From the NCBI RefSeq assembly GCF_030068545.1, contig NZ_JASJOR010000008.1, positions 124,001-188,000 of the forward strand: DNA of 64,000 nucleotides, read 5' to 3'. How positions within the stretch are numbered: position 1 is the stretch's first letter; the number at the start of each line of letters is the position of its first letter. The translations under genes were made by a program, and so were the position numbers. The stretch comes from Xanthocytophaga flava. GTDB lineage: Bacteria; Bacteroidota; Bacteroidia; Cytophagales; 172606-1. The notes under the pieces were generated by a model. It searched no databases. It was given only the letters and a program-made list of their open reading frames with translations, and was not told where the DNA came from. This document shows, one piece after another, positions 26,491 to 35,388 of this stretch.

Positions 26491-29400
26491 TTAGTTTACT
26501 ATCACGTTTACAGTTGCTTTCTGGCCATCATTCAGTATCAGTGTAATGATGTAAATGCCACTTGCTAAAGGCATTGTTACCTGATTTTCCTGTTTTATAG
26601 AGGTTATCTGCTGAGCTACATTCCCTACAAGATTCGTGATAGTCAGTTTGGCTCCCTGTAACGCTGCATCTGTATAGTTGCAGGTAATGGTAACAGTTTC
26701 TCCTGGCCTGGATGGGTTTGGATAGACTTTAATACCACTCGCTACTGTACTGCTACCTGTTAAAACTAGGGCACAAGATTGTACTGTATTTCCATTTTTA
26801 TCGGTGGCAAGCACATAGTAAGATCCATTCAGCGCAGATGTTTCACTATAGAAGTCTTCTGTTGCTCCCGACACTGCTGACCCGTTTTTATACCACTGCC
26901 ATGAAACATAGTTTCCACCTGTATTATCAAAGAAGATTACATCATTCCAGTGTTGTCGTACCCGACCAAATAATTGGTAAGTAAAGGTATTTTCTATAGC
27001 CGTTGCCGGAAAATGGTTTGCATCACCAGGCTGAGTAGCAGTAATTATAGTAGAACCTTCATGTACAGGTGTCAGTATATCACCATTGCTAGTGGCAATA
27101 GTGGTATTAGTTACTATATAGTTTACAGGTAATCCACTGTTTGTAGTGGCTGTTAGCCGCATTGGAGCAGCTGAACCATCACAACCTACTGTTAGATCTT
27201 GTTGCCAGCTGATAAATTGTGGTGCTTTTGTGATAGTCAATACATTTCCAGTATAGGTAATGATGTAATTAGCTCCTGCACTGAGTGTATTCTGATTGAT
27301 TGCATAGCTACCTGCATTTTCTCCTAGATCTCTGTTAAGGCTACCTGAGAGTACACTGTTGTTGTCCCCATTTTTAAATCCAGAAGTTATATAGGTGAGA
27401 GCCGGATCTGCAGTTCCATATACTTTGCTTTGTTCAACAGCTGTAATTAGCAGAGACGCCTGTGTAATAGTTAATGTATTATTTGTGAGTGAGATACTAT
27501 AGTTAGTTCCAGCGGAAAGGTTGCCTTGTGTTAGTGTATATGTGCCAACGTTTTCTCCTGTTACACGTGACAATGTACCTGTAAGAATCGTAGCATCATC
27601 CCCACCAACAAATCCACTGGGAATATAGGTAAATAAAGGATCAACTTCCCCATATACTTTGGTCTGAACATCAGCTACAACCTGAAGTATGGCTTTGGTT
27701 ATAGTTAAGGTGTTGGAAGTATAGGCAATAGTATAATTATTATTAGTTACATTCAGCGTATTTTGATTGATTGTATAACTTCCTGCATTTTCGCCAGCAT
27801 CGCGGCTTAGTGATCCTGTAAGAATACTGCTATTGTCACTACCAACAAATCCGGAAGCTATATAGGTTAGTGTAGGATCAGATGTGCCATATACTTTGCT
27901 CTGCGAATTGGCGACAATAGTCACTGTTGCCTTTGTGATAGCCAGAGTCCCATTCTGATAAGTAATGTTGTAATTAGAAGACGTATAGCCATTGGGTGTA
28001 ATATCATAGTTGCCTATCGTAATAGCTCCTTGTGAAGAACCTGTATAGAAAAGGCTACCAGAAAGATCTGTACTTGTATCCCCATTAACAAAACCACTGA
28101 ATGCCACCCCATTGCCTCCCGTATAACCAGAACCGTTGTAGGTGCGTGTATCATTGTTTGCAGTAACGGTAAGTGGAGCCTTATTAATGGTTAGTGTAAA
28201 TGTCACTTCCGGGGCTACATCATAGGTGTTATTTCCCTGTTGGCTACCTGTGATCGTTACAGTTCCTGCAGCTAGTATTCTTATTTTCCATTTGTTTCCA
28301 TCTGTCGCATCCTGATAGGGGAGTGCTATACTGGTGTTACTGGAAGTATAGTCGACAACTAGTCCTGAAGTGGCTGTAGCACCTGGTTCAAAATCTACAT
28401 CTCCATACGTTTTGATACTATTTGATGCACTAATTGTCTGTGCAATAGAACTTGTATTTTCATACGCTCCGATATCTATGAAGCTACCATCTGCAAAATG
28501 GGTAATCCGGCTATTGCCTGCAAGATCATTACTGGTCACATTTAATCCGGAATACAGACCATTCTTTCCTGCGTTTACCAGTGGGCTACCAATACTTACC
28601 TGATAGTTTCCTATTGCAAAAGGAGCTGTAGTAAAGGATGGCTCCAGGATAAATTGAGGATTAGTAGCACCATCCAGCATATGTGTACCAGAATTAGCAG
28701 TAATATCTTGAATTAAACTATATTCACTGGTAAGAGTACCTAGAGTAGTAACCCCAGAACTATTGCCATACACAACACTATTATAAATAGTCAAAGAAGA
28801 AGCATTATCTCCAAATAGAGTTCCTGCTGTGGTAGCATTATTACCAGCAATCGTGGAGTTGATCATAGAGACACTACTTCCAATCTCATATATGGCTCCA
28901 CCTATACCCGTAGCATTATTTCCGGAAAATAGCACATCTCTGAAAGACCATGTTCCTTCACTAGCATAAATTCCACCACCATTTGTTCCGGAAGAGTTTC
29001 CTCTGAACTCCACCTTGTTTGCAGTAACACCTCCATTGTCACTACCATAAATAGCCCCACCAAACGAGGTAGCGTTATTGGAAATGAAACCAACATTAGT
29101 AAGGACAAGTGTTGAATTTGAAAAGTTATAGATAGCACCGCCTGAATCTGCGGTGTTATTTGTAAATGTAACAGATGTCAATGAGGGAGACGAGTCTGAA
29201 TAGTTAGCCATACCTCCACCATTGGAGCTGCTGTTGCTGTCAATAACGACATTTGACAAAATAGGAGAGCTACTGAAAATGCAAAAAATACCTCCACCAA
29301 AATTGGATGCATTATTATTAGTAATAATTAGGTTACCTAATAGGGGAGAACCTACATCTGTCAGATACAAACCACCTCCCCCATTACAGTAAACATTTAT

Positions 29401-30024
29401 ATTGGAAACAGTAAGACTTATAGCATTATTTGCATTTCCGCCTGTGATAGTAAAACCATTTAATTCAGCATCACCCATAGTACTAACACCAAGAACAACG
29501 TGATAAGCATTGTCAGAGGCATCATTGGTTGTGCCAAGATCTCCACTTAGAATACTGGTATTTACTATATTGGTTAGATCACGGTTACTTACAGAGGTTT
29601 CGGTCCCTGCAAAGCCCCCATATATTTTTACATCTGCTGGAAGGCTAAATGTTTTGGCTCTATTGTCACCAGAAGCATCAGCGGTATATATGGGGTAATA
29701 GGTTCCCCCTGATACCCAGATTTGTTTTACAGTTCCAGCTGTAGTTGCATTCAATAGGGTGGCAGCCTGGATAGCATTCCCTAGTTCACCCATTGCATTG
29801 CTCCAACTGTCGCCAGTACCGGATGAACCTTTTTTAACATGCAAAATACCATTGGCATCAGGTGTCTGTGCCCATGTCACAGTAGTTAGGCTTAAAAAGG
29901 CAAGAAGACAACATATACGAAGTGTCGAGCTCCATAAGACAGATCGACCCTGTAAATAGAAAGATTGAATAAGTCGTTGGATAACAGATGGGTAGCTAAA
30001 AGACATAAGTAGAGTTTTTCTCAT
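26491..30024 (-). CDS. Giant T9SS-secreted adhesin: beta-helix, MBG repeats, C-terminal sorting domain
   Basis: 1177 residues. A long N-terminus precedes the hydrophobic signal core at about 36-52 (ICCLLAFLSLTTVTWAQ); Met7 could also start. Residues 60-525 form a right-handed parallel beta-helix with many NN/GGGI and GGAIY turns. Residues 527-612 are Ig-like. Residues 613-698 are a YDG/MBG-like domain. Three near-identical-length MBG repeats lie at 699-776, 777-855 and 856-933. An Ig-like segment covers 937-1010. Residues 1093-1177 are a T9SS type A sorting domain (GIKVYPNPSRPGETVTI ... SGIYIITLILNDG). It would be exported by T9SS, anchored or released at the surface, and act in adhesion or glycan contact. 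Confidence 0.92.
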   Translation of the reverse strand: MRKTLLMSFSYPSVIQRLIQSFYLQGRSVLWSSTLRICCLLAFLSLTTVTWAQTPDANGILHVKKGSSGTGDSWSNAMGELGNAIQAATLLNATTAGTVKQIWVSGGTYYPIYTADASGDNRAKTFSLPADVKIYGGFAGTETSVSNRDLTNIVNTSILSGDLGTTNDASDNAYHVVLGVSTMGDAELNGFTITGGNANNAISLTVSNINVYCNGGGGLYLTDVGSPLLGNLIITNNNASNFGGGIFCIFSSSPILSNVVIDSNSSSNGGGMANYSDSSPSLTSVTFTNNTADSGGAIYNFSNSTLVLTNVGFISNNATSFGGAIYGSDNGGVTANKVEFRGNSSGTNGGGIYASEGTWSFRDVLFSGNNATGIGGAIYEIGSSVSMINSTIAGNNATTAGTLFGDNASSLTIYNSVVYGNSSGVTTLGTLTSEYSLIQDITANSGTHMLDGATNPQFILEPSFTTAPFAIGNYQVSIGSPLVNAGKNGLYSGLNVTSNDLAGNSRITHFADGSFIDIGAYENTSSIAQTISASNSIKTYGDVDFEPGATATSGLVVDYTSSNTSIALPYQDATDGNKWKIRILAAGTVTITGSQQGNNTYDVAPEVTFTLTINKAPLTVTANNDTRTYNGSGYTGGNGVAFSGFVNGDTSTDLSGSLFYTGSSQGAITIGNYDITPNGYTSSNYNITYQNGTLAITKATVTIVANSQSKVYGTSDPTLTYIASGFVGSDNSSILTGSLSRDAGENAGSYTINQNTLNVTNNNYTIAYTSNTLTITKAILQVVADVQTKVYGEVDPLFTYIPSGFVGGDDATILTGTLSRVTGENVGTYTLTQGNLSAGTNYSISLTNNTLTITQASLLITAVEQSKVYGTADPALTYITSGFKNGDNNSVLSGSLNRDLGENAGSYAINQNTLSAGANYIITYTGNVLTITKAPQFISWQQDLTVGCDGSAAPMRLTATTNSGLPVNYIVTNTTIATSNGDILTPVHEGSTIITATQPGDANHFPATAIENTFTYQLFGRVRQHWNDVIFFDNTGGNYVSWQWYKNGSAVSGATEDFYSETSALNGSYYVLATDKNGNTVQSCALVLTGSSTVASGIKVYPNPSRPGETVTITCNYTDAALQGAKLTITNLVGNVAQQITSIKQENQVTMPLASGIYIITLILNDGQKATVNVIVN
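27226..27930 (-). repeat. Three tandem MBG-domain repeats inside the adhesin gene
   Basis: Codes for residues 699-933: three 77-79-residue units with the shared skeleton SKVYG-x-x-DP-x-(L/F)-TYI-x-SGF, then LTGSLSR-like and LTIT-K/Q-A ends. Divergence is at amino-acid level; the units are in frame and not identical, so copy-number change by recombination is possible but not shown. Confidence 0.85.
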
Positions 30025-30686
30025 TAATCAGACCTGGAAAGTTTGTCGCAAATTATCTGACTGTTCAGCTAAAAAAAACGTAAAAATACCTATGATATAA
30101 CTTTTACAGATTTAAGGAGAACAAAGGAGTAAAAATCTATTGTGCTTCTGATATAAAATCAGTATTGATTTGAATCTAAATGAAAGATGTGTCTTTGCCG
30201 GCTATGAGTAGTTTTGCTGGTATCACTCATAAATGGGTATAAAAGCCTTTTTTATGGATAAGTTATTTAAAATATGTAATAAATAAGAATGAAGTAAGCT
30301 CATAAATGGTAGGTTTCGGTATGAAGAAAAATATATAAACCTTGTGTGGAATTATTGATTGATTATATCAATAATGACGAATCTAAATACGACTTTTGAG
30401 TATATTCTTCTTAATATTACAACTTGTTGGATAATTGTAAATAACCATTACTGATTTAAAAATTCTGAACTCACTCTGATATACAATTGAAATTTTTAGA
30501 GATGATATTATTTTTACTATTTTGAATAATTAACATCATATTGACATATCGTTTACTAGAATGGGTAGGTATCAAAATATAGTTATCTGTTGCCACTAAA
30601 CTCTACAGTTACTACATTACTATTTCTTCTCTTTAGCATTTTTGCTTCACTTAATGATAGATACTTTCAAATAAATTCCTTATACA
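30025..30686. other. AT-rich divergent promoter region
   Basis: 662 bp between the adhesin and GH95 genes, both reading outward. It must contain both promoters. I see only AT-rich DNA without a gene, a strong hairpin or an obvious repeat. Confidence 0.5.
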
Positions 30687-33092
30687 ATGTTCTCACACAT
30701 AGGTAGAAAATTCATACTTTGCTTACTTTATGTTTTATTTTCAATTCATGTCTTCGGACAGTCTGATCATTTGCTTTGGTATAAACAACCGGCAGCGCAT
30801 TTTGAAGAAAGTCTGGTACTTGGAAATGGCAGGGTAGGAGCTACTGTTTTTGGTGGTGTAACTACTGATAAGATTTACCTGAATGATGCTACATTATGGT
30901 CGGGAGAACCCATTCCTCCAAATAAAACCCCCGATGCTTACAAACACATTGCAGAGATTCGGCAAGCGCTTCAAAATGAAGATTATAGGCTTTCAGATCA
31001 GCTGCAACGGAAAGTCCAGGGTAAGTTTTCCGAATCTTTTTCTCCTCTGGGCACATTAACCATAAACTGGAAACATGATAACCAGTTTCATAACTATTCC
31101 CGTCAACTGGACATACAAACTGCTGTTGCCAAAACTGTCTATGATGTAGGGCAGACAAAGTTTACCCGTGAGTATTTGGTGTCTTATCCGGATAAAATCT
31201 TTGCTATAAAGCTAAAAAGCAGCCAGCCTGGAAAAATAAATTTCGACATTCAGTTCAGCAGCTTGCTTAAATACAAGCCAACAAGTAAAAATCAGATCTT
31301 ACAGGTAGAAGGATATGCTCCTATCAAGGCAGAGCCAGGTTATCGGAATTTAAAAGATCCGATTCAATTTGTAGAGGGCAGAGGTACCCGTTTTTCGGTA
31401 CTTGCAGGCTTGAAAACTGCTTCAGGCAAAGTTACCACCACAGATAGTACACTGGTTGTCCGAAATGCAACAGAAGTTGTTATCTATGTTTCTATCGCAA
31501 CAAGCTTTAATGGCTTTGATAAGAATCCTTCCACAGAAGGCCTCAACAATCATGAGGTTGCTTTACAGCAACTTAATCAGGCAATGAAAAAGTCCTTTGC
31601 CCAAATCCAAAAAGACCATATTGCCGATTATCAACGTTTTTTTAACCGCGTTTCACTGGATCTGGGAGGTTCTACTATTTCTGAATTACCTACAGATGAA
31701 CGATTGAAACGCTATGATACAGGTACAGAAGATAAAAAGTTAGAGGTTTTATATTTTCAGTATGGCCGATATCTGCTTATCAGTAGTTCTCGTACACCGG
31801 GTGTGCCGGCCAACCTCCAGGGTATATGGAATCCTTATATGCAGCCCCCTTGGAGCAGCAACTATACCACCAATATCAATGTACAGGAAAACTACTGGCT
31901 GGCAGAAAATACTAATCTCTCCGAAATGCATCAGCCTTTGATGGGTTTTATTAAAAATCTGGCAGTTACAGGAAAAATCACCGCTCAACAGTTCTATGGA
32001 GTAAAAGGTTGGTGTCTGGCACATAATTCGGATATCTGGGCGATGACTAATCCAGTAGGAGATTACGGACAGGGTGATCCGGGTTGGGCTAACTGGAATA
32101 TGGGAGGTACCTGGATTGCTACTCATCTCTGGGAACATTATCAGTTTGGTAAGGACACGAATTTTCTTAAGAATGAGGCGTATCCATTGATGAAGGGGGC
32201 TGCTCAGTTTTGTCTTGACTGGCTGGTTTCGGATAAAAATGGAAAGCTGATTACTTCTCCTTCTACCTCTCCGGAGAATCTTTACCTTACCCCGGATGGG
32301 TATGCAGGGGCTACACTCTATGGTGGTACAGCTGATCTGGCTATGATTCGCGAATTATTTCAGCAAACGATTTCCGCCTCTGAGGAATTACATTCGGATG
32401 AGGAGTTTAGAAATAGTTTATCGAAGGCATTGTCTCAGTTATATCCCTATCAGATTGGTAAAAAAGGCAATCTACAGGAGTGGTATTACGATTGGGAAGA
32501 TCAGGACCCTAAACATCGACATCAATCCCACCTGTTTGGACTTTTTCCCGGTCATCATATCAGTCCTTCTCTAACTCCTGAACTGGCTAAGGCTTGTCAG
32601 CGAAGTCTGGAAATCAAAGGAGATGAAACAACCGGATGGTCAAAAGGGTGGCGTATTAATCTTTGGGCTCGCCTAGGTGATGGAAACCATGCCTATCGAA
32701 TGATTCGAGAATTGCTACATTACGTAGAGCCTGATGCCATACGCAGTCGTAGTTCCAATAAAGGAGGTACCTATCCTAATTTATTCGATGCACATCCTCC
32801 ATTTCAGATTGATGGGAATTTTGGAGGTTCTGCTGCCTTTGCAGAAATGTTGCTTCAGTCCTCCAAAGATGAAATTCACCTTTTACCTGCTCTGCCTGAT
32901 GCATGGAGTGCTGGATCTGTGGAAGGAATCTGTGCTAGAGGAGGTTTTGAAGTAGCTATTAGCTGGAAAGATAAACAACCTCAAACTGTAACCATTTTCT
33001 CTGGGAAAGGTGGTGCAACGACATTATTCTTTAAAAAACAAGCCAGAAGAGTTACTCTAAAGCCAGGTCAGAAGTTGGAGATAAACTGGTGA
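30687..33092 (+). CDS. Glycoside hydrolase family 95 alpha-fucosidase (secreted)
   Basis: 801 residues, about the family length. Signal peptide 1-24. The N-terminal beta domain starts LWYKQPAAHFEESLVLGNGR, a signature of GH95, with GGVTTDKIYLNDATLWSGEP (53-72). The (alpha/alpha)6 barrel has PANLQGIWNP, WSSNYTTNINVQENYW, TSPSTSPEN and ... FQIDGNFGGSAAFAEMLLQS. The C-terminal beta domain ends GQKLEINW. The TTNINVQ block holds the Asn residues that activate the water in GH95. It removes alpha-1,2-L-fucose (some members alpha-galactose) from glycans; linkage here is inferred. A GH29 enzyme follows 2.3 kb downstream. Confidence 0.95.
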   Translation: MFSHIGRKFILCLLYVLFSIHVFGQSDHLLWYKQPAAHFEESLVLGNGRVGATVFGGVTTDKIYLNDATLWSGEPIPPNKTPDAYKHIAEIRQALQNEDYRLSDQLQRKVQGKFSESFSPLGTLTINWKHDNQFHNYSRQLDIQTAVAKTVYDVGQTKFTREYLVSYPDKIFAIKLKSSQPGKINFDIQFSSLLKYKPTSKNQILQVEGYAPIKAEPGYRNLKDPIQFVEGRGTRFSVLAGLKTASGKVTTTDSTLVVRNATEVVIYVSIATSFNGFDKNPSTEGLNNHEVALQQLNQAMKKSFAQIQKDHIADYQRFFNRVSLDLGGSTISELPTDERLKRYDTGTEDKKLEVLYFQYGRYLLISSSRTPGVPANLQGIWNPYMQPPWSSNYTTNINVQENYWLAENTNLSEMHQPLMGFIKNLAVTGKITAQQFYGVKGWCLAHNSDIWAMTNPVGDYGQGDPGWANWNMGGTWIATHLWEHYQFGKDTNFLKNEAYPLMKGAAQFCLDWLVSDKNGKLITSPSTSPENLYLTPDGYAGATLYGGTADLAMIRELFQQTISASEELHSDEEFRNSLSKALSQLYPYQIGKKGNLQEWYYDWEDQDPKHRHQSHLFGLFPGHHISPSLTPELAKACQRSLEIKGDETTGWSKGWRINLWARLGDGNHAYRMIRELLHYVEPDAIRSRSSNKGGTYPNLFDAHPPFQIDGNFGGSAAFAEMLLQSSKDEIHLLPALPDAWSAGSVEGICARGGFEVAISWKDKQPQTVTIFSGKGGATTLFFKKQARRVTLKPGQKLEINW

Positions 33093-33152
33093 TTGGTTGT
33101 TATAGAAAAATGAAAGTAAAAATAAGGTATTATAACTTGATTTTACAAAGAA

Positions 33153-33187
33153 GAGACTGGACTATTTTTTACAAAGTGTCCAGTCTC
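33153..33187. terminator. Bidirectional terminator
   Basis: A 10-bp stem GAGACTGGAC / GTCCAGTCTC (33153-33162 with 33178-33187), 15-nt loop, between convergent GH95 and lipoprotein genes. Confidence 0.75.
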
Positions 33188-33196
33188 AACTAATAC

Positions 33197-33661
33197 TTAT
33201 TTTGAAAATGTTACTATTGTTTCATATTTAACCGTTTGTCCATCGGATGATTCAGTCATCAAGGTAGTTAATATCATTTTGCTAGCTGATATTTCTTTTA
33301 AGGTCGCAACTTCCTTATCATCTGCAGAGTATATAAAAGTCAATGTTTTGTCTCCATTTGATAACTCCCATTTGGCCGTTCCTGTATCTTTATTTCCCTC
33401 TGAATCAGTTGTAATTACTGTCACTGTTCCATCACTTTTAAATTCCCAGGTTTGAGTTCCTTCTGGTGTTTTTGTTTCATTACTCACCTCTTTTCCATCC
33501 ACCGAATTGATAAACTGACGACTAACTGTTTTCCATATTCCAGTAGTAAGTTGTGCTTTTGTAGATACACTAGGCTCATCATCTTTTTTACAACCTGTAA
33601 AAACAATTGAAAACGCTACCAGTACCATTAAGAGCAAGAAATTGTAATTGTGCTTTTGCAT
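33197..33661 (-). CDS. Lipocalin-like lipoprotein, copy A
   Basis: 154 residues. Lipoprotein signal with Cys24 (VFTGC). The mature domain has the lipocalin-like pattern LTTGIWKTVS, GTQTWEFKSDGTVTV, GTAKWELSNGDKTLTF and a final VTFSK-type strand, as in small Bacteroidota lipocalin-like proteins. It is a tandem paralogue of the 34338-34802 gene: residues 1-40 are identical, then the halves differ. Function unknown, possibly binding of a small hydrophobic ligand. Confidence 0.85.
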   Translation of the reverse strand: MQKHNYNFLLLMVLVAFSIVFTGCKKDDEPSVSTKAQLTTGIWKTVSRQFINSVDGKEVSNETKTPEGTQTWEFKSDGTVTVITTDSEGNKDTGTAKWELSNGDKTLTFIYSADDKEVATLKEISASKMILTTLMTESSDGQTVKYETIVTFSK

Positions 33662-33767
33662 AAAATAAAGTAATTGATTAATTGAGTTAAGTGTTGCAAA
33701 ACTGAGAATTTTATATAATTCAGAAAAGTATGGAATGCTACCAGGATTACTTAAGTAATATTTATGG
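33540..33767 (-). repeat. Duplicated block A (promoter, leader and N-terminus)
   Basis: About 228 bp matches 34681-34908 with only a few differences seen by eye (for example GGAATGCT versus GGAACGCT). It covers roughly the first 40 codons and about 105 bp upstream of the start. Similarity falls sharply at both ends. Confidence 0.9.
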
Positions 33768-34296
33768 AAGTATATGTGGTTCGTGTGTTATATTATATTT
33801 TTAATGATGCCTATATTAGGGTTTATGTCAGTTTTTTGTGTGTTTTCTATTTGTAAGGTGTACTTTTTAGATGTTGTATAATGCGATTGTAATTCAAAGA
33901 ATTAGAGCATTGAGGAGAATTTAGGCTCAAAACATATTTGTAAGGATTCAAAATATTTTTTTTCGATTGTTTTTATTTAAAGAAGAGGTTGTTTATTTTT
34001 AATTTGAATTATAAGTAGAATTTGTTCCCTGAAGATATTCTTTTTGTGTAGAATGATTGAATACTATACAGTAAATGTAGGCTGGGATAAGTAAAGAAAC
34101 GAGTGGGAATCTTTTCAAAATTAATTAAAAAAATCTACTCGTAGATTTGAATTTTAAGAGGGATGGGGAGGTGTGTTAGAGACAAAAAGCTAAGAGATAA
34201 AGCTGCTATACTACTATTCTCATCTGAGGTCTAAATCGTTTATTGTTGAATGCAACCGAATTATTTAGTTACGTTTTTAAAACTATCTAATGAAAG

Positions 34297-34322
34297 CAGG
34301 AAGATATATATATATCTTCCTG
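34297..34322 (-). terminator. Palindromic terminator after lipoprotein copy B
   Basis: A 26-bp perfect palindrome with arms CAGGAAGATATAT / ATATATCTTCCTG, located 16 bp after the gene ending at 34338. It is likely to fold as a hairpin in RNA. The AT-rich centre makes it weaker than its length suggests. Confidence 0.6.
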
Positions 34323-34337
34323 TTCCTATACTAATTG

Positions 34338-34802
34338 TTATTTTGAAAATGTTGTTGTGTATTCGAATTTATAAGTTATGCCATTGGAAGAAGATGACTC
34401 TGATCCAGTTACTACTAACTTGTTAGATGAAATTTCTTTTATTATAACAACTTGTTTTTCATCATCAGAAAATGTAACAGTCAATGTTTTGTCTCCATTT
34501 GATAACTCCCATTTGGCCGTTTCTGTATCTTTATTTCCATCCGAATCAGTTGAAACCATTGTCACTGTTCCATCACTTTTGAATTCGTAAGTTTCAGTTC
34601 CTTCAGGAGTTTCTGTTTCTTTATCTGCTTCAACTCCATTGATAGAAGTAACATACTGGTAATTTACTACTTTCCATGTACCAGTAGTAAGTTGTGCTTT
34701 TGTAGATACACTAGGCTCATCATCTTTTTTACAACCTGTAAAAACAATTGAAAACGCTACCAGTACCATTAAGAGCAAGAAATTGTAATTGTGCTTTTGC
34801 AT
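34338..34802 (-). CDS. Lipocalin-like lipoprotein, copy B
   Basis: 154 residues, same length as copy A. Signal identical (Cys24). The mature domain TGTWKVVNYQYVTSINGVEA, then GTETYEFKSDGTVTMVSTDS and ELSNGDKTLTVTFSDDEKQV. The C-terminal part diverges from copy A (for example SNKLVVTGSESSSSNG against SKMILTTLMTESSDGQ). The organisation suggests tandem duplication followed by divergence of the ligand-facing portion, with the leader conserved. Confidence 0.85.
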   Translation of the reverse strand: MQKHNYNFLLLMVLVAFSIVFTGCKKDDEPSVSTKAQLTTGTWKVVNYQYVTSINGVEADKETETPEGTETYEFKSDGTVTMVSTDSDGNKDTETAKWELSNGDKTLTVTFSDDEKQVVIIKEISSNKLVVTGSESSSSNGITYKFEYTTTFSK

Positions 34803-34908
34803 AAAATAAAGTAATTGATTAATTGAGTTAAGTGTTGCAAAACTGAGAATTTTATATAATTCAGAAAAGTATGGAACGCTACCAGGATTACTTAGGTAAC
34901 ATTTTTGC
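34681..34908 (-). repeat. Duplicated block B
   Basis: Partner of 33540-33767, offset 1141 bp. It holds the same leader and upstream region, so both genes should share regulation. Confidence 0.9.
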
Positions 34909-35388
34909 GGATATATAGTGTTTTTCTGTTATTTTAAATTGCTGAGAATATTTCTGTAAGCTGTGTTTTTTTCTCTTTTTTGTTTAGTTTCATCTGTACT
35001 TTGAATTTTTTAGATGTTTTTAACGTCTATTGATATACACAGGAGTCTGGAATTTTCGAGGAACTTATTATTAAAGGTTATCTGTAAACGAATGTTAAAT
35101 GTAATTTTTAGAGAGAAGCTTAATATGAGTTGTAGCAAAATTACATTTAACTCTGTTTTTTAGATGTAAAAAGTATGGCTTCTTTTGTTTTTACGCTACT
35201 CATAAGTTTTGTTTTTCTGATGTTAGCTATCCTGATGGGTGTTGTTTTTTTTCTTATATACGATTTTCTCCAAATCAGATGTATTTTTGCTTGCAGACCG
35301 GATTTCCAGAATACTATTTATTTACTGCAAGCATAGCTACTAAAACTATAGATGCCGGTGATAGCTACTGCCTATAAAATTTCTATTT
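34909..35388. other. Leader region with long inverted repeat
   Basis: No gene. A perfect 15-bp inverted repeat GTTAAATGTAATTTT (35094-35108) / AAAATTACATTTAAC (35137-35151) encloses 28 nt. A second 9-bp pair TGCTTGCAG / CTGCAAGCA lies at 35288-35296 and 35325-35333, ending 56 bp before the GH29 start. The word TTTTTAGATGT recurs (about 33865, 35007 and 35156). These could be regulatory for the fucosidase gene. Confidence 0.5.
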
